From Myxococcota bacterium (GTDB taxonomy: Bacteria; Myxococcota_A; UBA9160; SMWR01), in the NCBI GenBank assembly GCA_039030075.1, contig JBCCEW010000021.1, positions 40,425 to 104,424 on the forward strand: 64,000 nucleotides of DNA. Direction: 5' to 3'. A program made the position numbers and the translations under genes. Positions 26,454 through 34,986 of the stretch are shown piece by piece. Within the stretch, counting starts at the first letter, position 1, and each line of letters opens with the position of its first letter. The notes under the pieces were generated by a model. It ran no database searches and had not been told where the DNA came from. It saw nothing but the letters and a program-made list of their open reading frames with translations.

Positions 26454-27476
26454 GTGGAGACCCACATCGTCTCGAACGGCGTCGTCGTGGCGCTCCTGGT
26501 CGGCGCGGGCTTTGCCGGCTCCGCGGTGCGGCGCAGCGGCCTCTGGAGTGAAGCCGCGCTCGAGCTGTGGCGGCGTCGCCCGCTGGCGGTGCTCGTCGTG
26601 GGCTTCTTCGTCGTCGTCGGTCTCGCCGACGCCGTGTCCTGGCGGGACGCCGACAGTGCGGCGTCCGGCGTGGCGGCCCACACGCCGCGCAGCCTGGTCG
26701 ACCGCGTGTTCCCGGCGGATTTCGACGAACGCAGCTACTCGGCTCCCCTGGCCGACGCGGAGTTCTACGGCGCTGCGCCACTCACGCACCCGGGCGCGCA
26801 CCTGCTGGGAACCGACATCCTCGGTCGCGACGTCCTGCATCTCACCCTGAAGGGCGCGCGGGTGGCGCTCCTGATCGGCGGGTTGACCAGCCTGATCGTG
26901 ATCCCGCTGGCGCTCTTCTTCGGGATGTCGGCGGGCTACTTCGGTGGGCGCATCGATGACGTGGTGTTCTTCATCGTGTCGACGTTGGCGTCGATCCCGA
27001 GTCTGCTGCTCTTGATCGCCCTGATCCTCGCTCTGGGGCGCGGGCCGGTGCAGGTGTGCATCGCGATGGGCGTCACCAGCTGGGTCGGATTCTCGCGTGT
27101 CGTGCGCGGCGAGACGCTCAAGCTCCGCGAGCTCGACTACATCCAGGCCGCCCGCGCACTCGGCGCATCCGAGTGGCGCATCCTCTGGCGCCACATCCTG
27201 CCGAACCTGATGCACCTGGTCGTCATCACCTTCGTGCTGCTCTTCTCGGGCACCGTGCTCTCCGAGGCGATCCTCGCCTGGCTCGGGATCGGAATCGACG
27301 GTAGCTGGGGCCAGATGATCGATCAGGCCCGTGACGAGCTGGCCCGGGATCCGATCATCGTGTGGAACCTGGGCGCGGCCTCGGCCGCGCTCTTCAGCCT
27401 GATCCTGGCGGTGAACCTCCTCGGAGACGCGGTGCGCGACATCCTCGATCCGCGCACCCTGCGAGAGGACCAATGA
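26454..27476 (+). CDS. Peptide ABC transporter permease, DppC/OppC type
   Basis: The 340-residue second permease starts with a hydrophobic segment and then a second helix (PLAVLVVGFFVVVGLADAV). A periplasmic region ends in HLLGTDILGRDVLHLTLKGARVALLIG, the hallmark of DppC proteins. The EAA loop is LDYIQAARALGASEWRILWRHILPNLM. The GTG start follows GGGGAGGGCGG. It is unusually long at the N-terminus, with an extra predicted helix before the standard core. Its stop overlaps the next ATG by four bases. Confidence 0.9.
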   Translation: METHIVSNGVVVALLVGAGFAGSAVRRSGLWSEAALELWRRRPLAVLVVGFFVVVGLADAVSWRDADSAASGVAAHTPRSLVDRVFPADFDERSYSAPLADAEFYGAAPLTHPGAHLLGTDILGRDVLHLTLKGARVALLIGGLTSLIVIPLALFFGMSAGYFGGRIDDVVFFIVSTLASIPSLLLLIALILALGRGPVQVCIAMGVTSWVGFSRVVRGETLKLRELDYIQAARALGASEWRILWRHILPNLMHLVVITFVLLFSGTVLSEAILAWLGIGIDGSWGQMIDQARDELARDPIIVWNLGAASAALFSLILAVNLLGDAVRDILDPRTLREDQ

Positions 27477-28453
27477 GCGCGCTGCTCGAAGTGGAAGGGC
27501 TCGTCACCAGCTTCCCGGCGGGTTCGGAGCGTGCCCACGTGGTCGACGGCGTGAGCTTCGAAGTCGGGGCGGGCGAAGTGCTCTCGCTGGTGGGCGAGTC
27601 GGGATGTGGGAAATCCATGACGGCGCTCTCGATTCTGCGCCTGGTCCCGCGCCCGGGTCGGGTCGACGCCGGCCGGATCGCCCTCGGCGGACGCGACCTC
27701 CGGACCCTCTCGGTGCCCGAGATGCGCGCGGTGCGCGGCGCAGATGCGGCCATGATCTTTCAGGAGCCGATGACCAGCCTGAACCCGGTGCAGGCCGTCG
27801 GCTCCCAGGTGGTCGAGGCGATCCAGCTGCACGAGGCCGTCAGTCACGATCAGGCGCGCGCGCGCACCGTCGAACTCTTCGAGCGGGTGGGGATCCCCGA
27901 TGCCGATGCCCGATTCGACGCCTACCCCCACCAGCTCTCGGGAGGACTGAAGCAGCGGGTGATGATCGCGATGGCGCTCTCCATGCGGCCGAAGCTGTTG
28001 ATCGCCGACGAGCCGACCACCGCGCTAGACGTCACGATCCAGGCCCAGATCCTCGAGCTGATGCGGGAAGTCCGCGACCGCTTCGGCACGGCCATCCTGC
28101 TGATCACCCATGACCTCGGCGTGGTGAACGAGCTCGCCGACCGCATCGCGGTGATGTACGCCGGACGCGTCGTCGAAGAGGGCGAACGCGAGGCGCTGCT
28201 GACCACGCCGCGCCATCCCTATACCCAGGGGCTGCTGGCTTCGATCCCCTCGCGGGCCGAACCCGGCGCGCCCCTCGCCGAAATTCCCGGCGTGGTTCCG
28301 TCGGCGGGCGAATGGCCGGCGGGCTGCCGCTTCGCGACACGCTGCGACCGGGTCCTCGAGCCGTGCCACACCGAGGTTCCCGGGGCGACCCGGATCTCCG
28401 ATACCCAGCACGCGTTCTGCCACGTCGTGGCACAGGAGGAGTCGGCTCGGTGA
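27473..28453 (+). CDS. Peptide ABC transporter ATP-binding protein, DppD/OppD type
   Basis: The 326-residue ATPase has Walker [10 protein letters not shown], the Q-loop [11 protein letters not shown], signature [15 protein letters not shown] and Walker [14 protein letters not shown]. The C-terminal oligopeptide-transporter extension has spaced cysteines ([14 protein letters not shown]) that in relatives bind a Fe-S cluster. It pairs with the next gene's product as a heterodimer that powers the permeases. The ATG overlaps the previous stop and its stop overlaps the next GTG, each by four bases. Confidence 0.94.
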   Translation: MSALLEVEGLVTSFPAGSERAHVVDGVSFEVGAGEVLSLVGESGCGKSMTALSILRLVPRPGRVDAGRIALGGRDLRTLSVPEMRAVRGADAAMIFQEPMTSLNPVQAVGSQVVEAIQLHEAVSHDQARARTVELFERVGIPDADARFDAYPHQLSGGLKQRVMIAMALSMRPKLLIADEPTTALDVTIQAQILELMREVRDRFGTAILLITHDLGVVNELADRIAVMYAGRVVEEGEREALLTTPRHPYTQGLLASIPSRAEPGAPLAEIPGVVPSAGEWPAGCRFATRCDRVLEPCHTEVPGATRISDTQHAFCHVVAQEESAR

Positions 28454-29427
28454 GTCGCGACGCCCTCTTGCGCGTGGAGAACCTGCGCACCTGGTTCCCG
28501 ATTCGACAGGGGCTCTTCCGGCGCACGGTCGGGCATGTCCGGGCGGTGGATGGCGTCGATCTCGAGATTCGCCGAGGGGAGACGCTCGCGCTGGTCGGCG
28601 AGTCAGGCTGCGGGAAGACGACGGTCGGGCGCACCCTGCTGCGCCTCGAAGAGCCGACGGACGGCAGCATCCACTTCGACGGTGTCGATCTCTCGCGGCT
28701 GTCGAAGGCCGCGCTGCGACCCTATCGACGCGCCATCCAGATCGTCTTCCAGGACCCGCTCGCGTCCCTCGACCCGCGCATGCGCATCCGCGATGCGATC
28801 GCCGAGGGCATGGAGACCTTCGGGATCGGGGCCGACGACGCCGAACGCACCGAACGGGTCGCGGCGCTGCTCGAACGTGTCCAGCTCGACGCACGCCAGA
28901 TGTCGCGATACCCGCACGAGTTCTCCGGCGGGCAGCGCCAGCGGATCTGCATCGCGCGCGCGCTGGCGGTGGAGCCCCAGTTGATCGTCTGCGACGAGGC
29001 GACGTCGGCCCTCGACGTCTCGATCCAGGCCCAGATCCTCAACCTGCTGCGTCGGCTGCAGGAAGAACTCGGCCTCACTTATCTCTTCATCACCCACGAT
29101 CTCGGGGTGGTGCGCTACCTCGCCGACCGGGTGGCGGTGATGTACCTCGGGCAGATCGTCGAGGAAGGTGAGACCGAGCGGCTCTTCGCCGAGCCCCAGC
29201 ATCCCTACACCCGCGCGCTGCTGGACGCCGTACCCTCGGTCGACCCGGCCCGCCGCGGTGCCAGTGCGCGGCTCACCGGGGACGTGCCGTCTCCTTCCGC
29301 CCCGCCGCCGGGCTGCCGTTTCCACACTCGCTGCCCCGAAGTGTTCGAGCGCTGCCGGAGCGAGATCCCCGCGAGCATCTCGACGGCCGACGGCTCCAGT
29401 CGCTGCTTCCTGAGCGAGAGTTCCTGA
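28450..29427 (+). CDS. Peptide ABC transporter ATP-binding protein, DppF/OppF type
   Basis: The 325-residue second ATPase has Walker [11 protein letters not shown]-loop [14 protein letters not shown], signature [15 protein letters not shown], Walker [14 protein letters not shown] and switch His in [10 protein letters not shown]. The C-terminal extension also keeps Cys residues ([14 protein letters not shown]). Together with the DppD-like protein it drives peptide import. It is the last gene of the run and ends one base from the convergent TPR-like gene. Confidence 0.94.
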   Translation: MSRDALLRVENLRTWFPIRQGLFRRTVGHVRAVDGVDLEIRRGETLALVGESGCGKTTVGRTLLRLEEPTDGSIHFDGVDLSRLSKAALRPYRRAIQIVFQDPLASLDPRMRIRDAIAEGMETFGIGADDAERTERVAALLERVQLDARQMSRYPHEFSGGQRQRICIARALAVEPQLIVCDEATSALDVSIQAQILNLLRRLQEELGLTYLFITHDLGVVRYLADRVAVMYLGQIVEEGETERLFAEPQHPYTRALLDAVPSVDPARRGASARLTGDVPSPSAPPPGCRFHTRCPEVFERCRSEIPASISTADGSSRCFLSESS

Positions 29428-29428
29428 C

Positions 29429-30610
29429 CTAGTCGGTCCCCGTCGCGAGCGTCTGCGCGAGACGCGCGAGTCGGCCGCTCCAAGCCCGCGACAGCCAGGC
29501 CGAGCGTGCCCGCCTGATGCCTTTTTCGAGGCCGGCTCGGGCGGCGGCGTCATCGTCGAGGTGCGCGAACGCACGGGCTCGGTGGTAGTGGATCGCCGCG
29601 TGTGGGTCGGCGCGGCGCGCGTTCGAGCCGGTGCGCAAACGCTCGAGGGCGGCATCGCGGTCACCCGCGGCTGCGAACGCGGTCGCGGCGAGCTCGCGAA
29701 CCGGGAGCCAACCCGACTCGTCGAGCCGCGCGTGTTGGGTGCGTTTCTCGGTCTCGCGCGCCGCTTCGATCGCGAGGCCGAGGTCGTCCAGGTCCAGCGC
29801 GCTCGCGCAGACGACGCCCCAAGCCGCGGCCGTCGCGCCGTTCGGATCCGCGTTCGAGCCCGAGCAGGAGGGGGTTGCCAGGGCGCGCTGGGCGATGGCC
29901 AGGCTCGTCTCGGCGTCCCCCTCCAACCAGTGGAAGTGGGCCCGATCGACCCCCAGCCGAACGACGTCTTCGGGAGGCCCTTCCGGGGCGGGTGCGTCCG
30001 CGAGGAGGTGCGCCGCGTGCATCGGCCCTTCCCGCGCCGCTCGTTGCCAGGCGCGGGTCCGAAGGTGCCAGGCAGACGTGCCGCTGGGCTCGCGCTCGCC
30101 CGGGTCGGCGTTCTCCCAGAGGTCGGCGAAGGATCCCAGTCCGCGCGCCGTGGCCTCGAGGTGTTCACGGTCGGCCTTGTGCGCGAGCTCTGCCGCGCGT
30201 CTGGCGTGGACGCTCGCCGAGCCGAAGAAGGATCGGACGAGCTGATAGCGCGCGAACTCGAGCTCGAGATCCAGGACCCGGGCCCCCCGTCGCAGCTCCC
30301 GGCAGAGAGACGTGCCCTCTTCGTAGACCCGCTCGGCGCGGCCGAGCGGGAGCTCGCCTTGCCCTGCGCAACGGAGCGCCTCGACGTGGGCATCCAGATG
30401 GAGCTCGGTGAGTTCGGGGTCGCGGGGGCGCGGGTGGAGGAGGGCACGCAGCGAGGCCCAGGCGGCGAGGGCCTGGTCCGGCTCAGCGGCTTGGCGTGCT
30501 GCCGCGGCGAGTTCCCGCGCGCGTCGCACGCGGCTCTCGGGCGTCGGCGGCTTGGCGTCCAAAGGCTTCGTCCCGGACGGTTCCCCCGAGGGGGTGCAAC
30601 TCCCGAGCAA
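29429..30610 (-). CDS. TPR-like protein of unknown function
   Basis: This 393-residue, mostly helical Ala/Arg-rich protein has repeated helix pairs consistent with degenerate TPRs (for example AAWASLRALLHPRPRDPELTE and AALERLRTGSNARRADPHAA). No catalytic motif is seen. The N-terminus is uncertain: the TTG at 30610 starts close to LLGSCTPSG, which resembles a lipobox. The in-frame codons just upstream read IFLSPLAAEQ and have no standard start, so it may be a lipoprotein with an odd start. It stands back to back with tssA, with about 220 bases between them, and could belong to the T6SS locus. Confidence 0.6.
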   Translation of the reverse strand: MLGSCTPSGEPSGTKPLDAKPPTPESRVRRARELAAAARQAAEPDQALAAWASLRALLHPRPRDPELTELHLDAHVEALRCAGQGELPLGRAERVYEEGTSLCRELRRGARVLDLELEFARYQLVRSFFGSASVHARRAAELAHKADREHLEATARGLGSFADLWENADPGEREPSGTSAWHLRTRAWQRAAREGPMHAAHLLADAPAPEGPPEDVVRLGVDRAHFHWLEGDAETSLAIAQRALATPSCSGSNADPNGATAAAWGVVCASALDLDDLGLAIEAARETEKRTQHARLDESGWLPVRELAATAFAAAGDRDAALERLRTGSNARRADPHAAIHYHRARAFAHLDDDAAARAGLEKGIRRARSAWLSRAWSGRLARLAQTLATGTD

Positions 30611-30820
30611 CTGCTCTGCAGCGAGAGGACTCAGGAAAATCGCTTCGATTCAAGGGAGGTAGAGGGTATCATCGAATCCCGGACGGACTGGAGTCGCCTC
30701 GGATCCACCCCCAAAGGGCGATCGCCCCGCGAGGTCGGACCCTATCGATGTCGCAAATCGGGTCCCGCTGTCGACTCATCGGGGACGGGCGGATTCGGAT
30801 TCGCCCTGTCGTTGACGACG

Positions 30821-30835
30821 AGGGATGACGGATTG
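30821..30835 (+). promoter_or_regulatory. Ribosome site that sets a TTG start for tssA
   Basis: AGGGA at 30821-30825 lies seven bases before TTG at 30833. No ATG or GTG occurs in the tssA frame near the start of homology, so this TTG is the most likely start. An ATG at 30826 lies in another frame and does not read into tssA. Confidence 0.5.
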
Positions 30836-32410
30836 GCCGAGGCGACGCCGCCCATCGCAGACCCGAGTGCTCGTGGAGCCCTCGGCCAGACGCCGATTCC
30901 CGGGGGGAATCCGGCTGGCGAGGCCCCGAACGCGTGGGATGAGTTCGAGGAGCTGCGCGGCGAGGCCACCAAGGACCCGGTCCAGGGGCCGCCGGCCTGG
31001 GACACCGTCGCGCGAATCGGTGAGACGCTCCTCCGCGAGAAGACCAAGGACTTCGTCGTGGCCTCCTACGCGGGCGTCGCGTTCGCGCAGGTCGACGGGG
31101 TCGCCGGTGTCCACGATGGCCTCTGCATTCTCGAGGGCCTGCTGAAGAATTTCTGGGACGCGGCCTCGCCGCCGGTCCCGAAGCGGCTTCGCGCGCGCGC
31201 CAATGCCATCTCTTGGTATGCCGAGAAGGTCGCCGCCCAGCTCGAGCGCACCGACTTCAAGCCGGAAGACGCCGAGCGAGTCGACGCGAGCCTCGAAGTG
31301 GCGATGTCGCTCAGCGATCTGCTGGGCGAGAGGTTCCCGGCCGATTCCGAGGTCGGGATCGGCCCCATCCTTTCGTCGCTGCGCGATGCCAACCAGCGTC
31401 TGGCCGCCGACGCGGCGGCCGCTGCGCCTCCGCCCCAAGCTGCGCCCGCGACGTCGTCCGCTCCGGCACCGAAACCGGCGCCCGCCTCCGCGTCGATCGG
31501 AGACGGAGAGATCTCCAACCGCAACGATGCGGTGCGGCTGATCCGCAAGGTGGCGGGCTTCTTCCGCGAACAGAACGCGATGAGCGGCGAGGCGATGGCC
31601 CTGGTCCGGTTGACCTCCTGGTCCCAGGTGAAGCAGGCCCCGCCGGCGAACGGTGGCAAGACGGTGCTTCCCGCGCCCAACCGCGCCGAGGTGGAGAACG
31701 CCGCCGGGTCGGGCCCGGAAACGCTGGTTCGCGCCGCCGAGAGCGCCTTCGCGTCGTCGCCCCTGTGGCTCGACCTTCAGCGGCACGTCGTCACCTCGCT
31801 CGATCAGCTCGGCGCGGAGCATCGCGGTGCCCGGGATCTGGTGGTCTCCTTGCTTCGCGATCTGTTGAGCCGCGCGCCGAGCCTGCCGTCCCTGCAGTTC
31901 GCCGACGGGTCCGATCTCGCCGACGGCGCGACGCGTCAGTGGCTGGCCGACGAAGTCCTGACGGGCGCGGATGCGGCCGCAGCCGCTCCGGCCCCGGCCG
32001 GCGCCACCTCGATCGATCCGGCCGAACTCGCGGCACTGCGCCGCGAGGTGCCGGGCCTGATCAAGAAGGGGCAGATCGCCGAGGCCCAGACCCGGGTCGA
32101 GGCTCTCTACGCCGAGGACCGCTCGCCCCAGGGCCGCTTCCGCGAACGGCTGGAGCTGGCGACGCTCTGCTTCGACGCGGGGAAGCCGCGCATCGCGCTC
32201 GGCATCCTCGACGGCCTCGAGTCCGAGACCCGCACCCACGAGCTGGATCGCTGGGATCCCGGTCTCGCGGCCCAGGTGTTGGCGGCGCTCTACCGCGCCC
32301 ACCTGAAGGTGCTCGGGAAGAATGCGACGCCGGAGCAAGCCGAGCGTCGTGAAGACGTGTTCGGGCGGTTGTGTCGGCTGGATCCGGCCCTCGCCGCCAA
32401 CCTCGATTGA
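30833..32410 (+). CDS. tssA: T6SS baseplate/sheath-priming protein TssA
   Basis: TssA starts tail assembly at the baseplate and can cap the growing sheath. The 525-residue protein has the ImpA N-terminal domain: TPIPGGNPAGE, then DEFEELRGEATKDP, then the WDTVARIGETLLREKTKDFVVA helix and GLLKNFWDAASPP. A Pro/Ala linker near residues 195-220 precedes a middle domain. The C-terminal helical domain (LKVLGKNATPEQAERREDVF) resembles the VasJ-type ring-forming region. The first codon is probably TTG. It opens the block tssA-B-C-E-F. Confidence 0.88.
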   Translation: MAEATPPIADPSARGALGQTPIPGGNPAGEAPNAWDEFEELRGEATKDPVQGPPAWDTVARIGETLLREKTKDFVVASYAGVAFAQVDGVAGVHDGLCILEGLLKNFWDAASPPVPKRLRARANAISWYAEKVAAQLERTDFKPEDAERVDASLEVAMSLSDLLGERFPADSEVGIGPILSSLRDANQRLAADAAAAAPPPQAAPATSSAPAPKPAPASASIGDGEISNRNDAVRLIRKVAGFFREQNAMSGEAMALVRLTSWSQVKQAPPANGGKTVLPAPNRAEVENAAGSGPETLVRAAESAFASSPLWLDLQRHVVTSLDQLGAEHRGARDLVVSLLRDLLSRAPSLPSLQFADGSDLADGATRQWLADEVLTGADAAAAAPAPAGATSIDPAELAALRREVPGLIKKGQIAEAQTRVEALYAEDRSPQGRFRERLELATLCFDAGKPRIALGILDGLESETRTHELDRWDPGLAAQVLAALYRAHLKVLGKNATPEQAERREDVFGRLCRLDPALAANLD

Positions 32411-32441
32411 AGCGCGGACCCGCTCCGCAAGGGAGAACGAC

Positions 32442-32999
32442 ATGGCCAAGGAATCATCGGTTGCGCCCAAAGAGCGCATCAACATCGTCTACAAGCCCGC
32501 CACGAACATGGACGAGGACGTCGAGCTGCCCCTCAAGGTGGTGGTGATGGGCGACTTCACGGGCCGGGAAGAGGACACCGCGCTCGAGGACCGGAAGCGG
32601 ATCAGCATCGACAAGGACAACTTCAACGACGTCCTCGCCGAGCAGAAGATCAACGTCCAGCTGGGCGTTCCGGATCGCCTCAACCCCACCGCCGAAGAGG
32701 GCGACGAGGTCGCGGTGAATCTGAACATCCAGAACATGAAGGACTTCCAGCCCGACGCGATCGTGGAGAACGTCCCTGAGCTGAAGAGCCTGCTGGAGAT
32801 TCGCGAGGCCCTGGTCGCCCTCAAGGGGCCGCTCGGCAACGTGAAGGCCTTCAGCAAGAAGCTCAAGGAGGCGCTGGCCGACGACACGGCGCGTGAGAAG
32901 CTGATGAAGGAGCTCAACCTGGGTGGCGGCGACGGCGGAGCCCCCGCCGAGGCCCCGGCCGCCGAAGCTCCCGCGGGCGACGAGCCCAGCGAGAGCTGA
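32442..32999 (+). CDS. tssB: T6SS contractile sheath small subunit TssB
   Basis: TssB and TssC polymerise into the contractile sheath. The 185-residue protein has the family core: ELPLKVVVMGDFTGREEDTALEDR, then ISIDKDNFNDVLAEQ, then MKDFQPDAIVENVPELKSLLEIREAL. It ends with an Ala/Glu/Pro-rich tail. GGGAG precedes the ATG. tssC follows 45 bases later. Confidence 0.96.
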   Translation: MAKESSVAPKERINIVYKPATNMDEDVELPLKVVVMGDFTGREEDTALEDRKRISIDKDNFNDVLAEQKINVQLGVPDRLNPTAEEGDEVAVNLNIQNMKDFQPDAIVENVPELKSLLEIREALVALKGPLGNVKAFSKKLKEALADDTAREKLMKELNLGGGDGGAPAEAPAAEAPAGDEPSES

Positions 33000-33044
33000 C
33001 CTCCTAGAGTCCACACCCCATTCCGAGACGAGGGATCACCCATC

Positions 33045-34532
33045 ATGTCCGACGAACAGACCCAGGCCGCAGAGGCCCCCGCCGCCGAGGCGACCGAAAC
33101 CGCCTCGCTGCTCGATGAGATCACCGCGCAGACGAAGCGCAAGCCCGACGACGCCGACTACGGGCAGGTCAAGCGAGGCGTGGAGGTACTCCTCGGCGAG
33201 CTGCTGTCTCCGAAGCGGGAAGGCGAGCGCATCGACAAGGCCCTCGTCGACGCCATGATCGCCGAGCTCGACGAAAAGATGAGCCGACAGCTCGACGAGA
33301 TCCTCCACCACTCGGATTTCCAGAAGCTCGAGAGCGCCTGGACCGGCCTGAAGCTGCTCGTGGATCGCACGAACTTCCGCGAGAACAACAAGGTCGAGAT
33401 CTTCCAGGCGACGAAGCAGGAGCTGATCGACGACTTCGAGGACAGCCCGGAGATCCCGAAGTCGGGTCTCTACAAGAAGGTCTACTCGGAGGAATACGGT
33501 CAGTTCGGTGGCGAGCCGGTCGGTGCCATCATCGGCAACTACGACTTCGGGCCGGGCGCCCAGGACGTGAAGCTGATGCAGAACATCGCCGCCTGCTCGA
33601 CGATGTCCCACGCCCCCTTCATCGCCTCGGCCGGCCCCCAGTTCTTCGGGTTGGACGAGTTCTCGGGCCTTCCGAACATGAAGGACCTGAGCTCGGTGTT
33701 CGAAGGGCCGCAGTACATGAAGTGGCGCTCGTTCCGCGAGTCCGAAGACTCACGCTACGTCGGGCTCACCTGCCCCCGCTACCTCGGCCGGCTTCCGTAC
33801 GGCGAGGAGAACGTGCCGGTGAAGTCCTTCAACTACGAAGAGAACGTGCGCGGTAGTCACGACGACTACCTCTGGTGCAACGCCTCGTTCGCCTTCGCGA
33901 CCCGGCTCACCGACGCCTTCGCGAAGTGGCGCTGGTGCGCCAACATCATCGGCCCCAAGGCCGGCGGCGCGGTCGAGGATCTGCCGATCCACCTGTTCGA
34001 CGAGATGGGCGAGACGACCACGAAGATTCCGACGGAGATCATGGTCACCGATCGCCGAGAGTTCGAGCTCGCCGAAGAAGGGTTCATCCCGCTCACGTAC
34101 CGGAAGGGCAGCGACAACGCCTGCTTCTTCTCTGCGAACTCCTGCCAGAAGCCGAAGTACTTCGGCCAGAGCAAGGAAGCGAAGGAGAACGAGACCAACT
34201 ACAAGCTCGGCACCCAGCTTCCCTACATGTTCATGGTCTCCCGGCTGGCTCACTACCTGAAGGTGCTCCAGCGCGAGAACATCGGGACCTGGCAGACGCG
34301 CACGAAGCTCCAGGACGAGCTTCAGACGTGGCTCTCGCAGTACGTCAACGACACCGAGAACCCGCAGCCGGGCGTGGTCGGTCGTCGCCCGCTGAAGAAG
34401 GCGAAGATCGACGTCGAGGACATCGAGGGCGATCCGGGCTGGTACAAGGTCGACATGAAGATCGTGCCCCACATCAAGTACCAGGGCGCCAACTTCACCC
34501 TCGGCCTGGTCGGCAAGATGGAGAGCGAGTAG
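33045..34532 (+). CDS. tssC: T6SS contractile sheath large subunit TssC
   Basis: The 495-residue protein has the usual TssC landmarks: the helix HHSDFQKLESAWTGLKLLVD, FGGEPVGAIIGNYDFGPG, QFFGLDEFSGL, YMKWRSFRESEDSRYVGL and RLPYG, and ends YQGANFTLGLVGKMES. The N-terminal Ala/Glu-rich segment and the C-terminal strand take part in the sheath handshake. A second, diverged homologue fused to a TssB-like domain lies at 51546-53267. Confidence 0.96.
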   Translation: MSDEQTQAAEAPAAEATETASLLDEITAQTKRKPDDADYGQVKRGVEVLLGELLSPKREGERIDKALVDAMIAELDEKMSRQLDEILHHSDFQKLESAWTGLKLLVDRTNFRENNKVEIFQATKQELIDDFEDSPEIPKSGLYKKVYSEEYGQFGGEPVGAIIGNYDFGPGAQDVKLMQNIAACSTMSHAPFIASAGPQFFGLDEFSGLPNMKDLSSVFEGPQYMKWRSFRESEDSRYVGLTCPRYLGRLPYGEENVPVKSFNYEENVRGSHDDYLWCNASFAFATRLTDAFAKWRWCANIIGPKAGGAVEDLPIHLFDEMGETTTKIPTEIMVTDRREFELAEEGFIPLTYRKGSDNACFFSANSCQKPKYFGQSKEAKENETNYKLGTQLPYMFMVSRLAHYLKVLQRENIGTWQTRTKLQDELQTWLSQYVNDTENPQPGVVGRRPLKKAKIDVEDIEGDPGWYKVDMKIVPHIKYQGANFTLGLVGKMESE

Positions 34533-34551
34533 CCGGCAGGCGCGCGCTCCG

Positions 34552-34965
34552 ATGAGTTCCGTTCAAGGGCTGTTCGAGCGTCTGCGGGATCCGAACGCTG
34601 CGGGGCAGCGTTCGGTCCAGCAGCGCGCCGACCGCGTCTACTCGTCGGTGCTTCACCACCTCGCGCGTCTGCTGAATACGCGCGAGGGCGAGAGCGCTTG
34701 CGTGCCGGGCTACGGCCTTCCGGCACTCACGGACATCGATACCTCGGCACGGGCCGATGATCTCCGTCGCGCGATCGAACGAGCAATCGCCGCGTTCGAG
34801 CCGCGCCTGAACGGTGCCCGCGTGAAGCTGCTCCCGCCGGATCCGGCCGAGCCGCTGAAGCTCCGCTTCGAGGTGAGCGGACGGATCGTTACCGAGGACG
34901 AGCGACTCAGTGTTCGCTTCAGCACCGTGGCCGACTCGGCCCTGGGCTGGAAGATCTCGTCGTGA
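34552..34965 (+). CDS. tssE: T6SS baseplate wedge protein TssE (gp25-like)
   Basis: The 137-residue protein matches the gp25/TssE baseplate family: GLFERLRDP, then VLHHLARLLNTREGESACVPGYGLPALTDI, then RRAIERAIAAFEPRLNGARVKLL. TssE links the sheath to the baseplate wedge. It lies between tssC and the first tssF, 21 bases before the latter. Confidence 0.92.
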   Translation: MSSVQGLFERLRDPNAAGQRSVQQRADRVYSSVLHHLARLLNTREGESACVPGYGLPALTDIDTSARADDLRRAIERAIAAFEPRLNGARVKLLPPDPAEPLKLRFEVSGRIVTEDERLSVRFSTVADSALGWKISS

Positions 34966-34986
34966 CCCCGCGCGCCCCCCGCCCCC

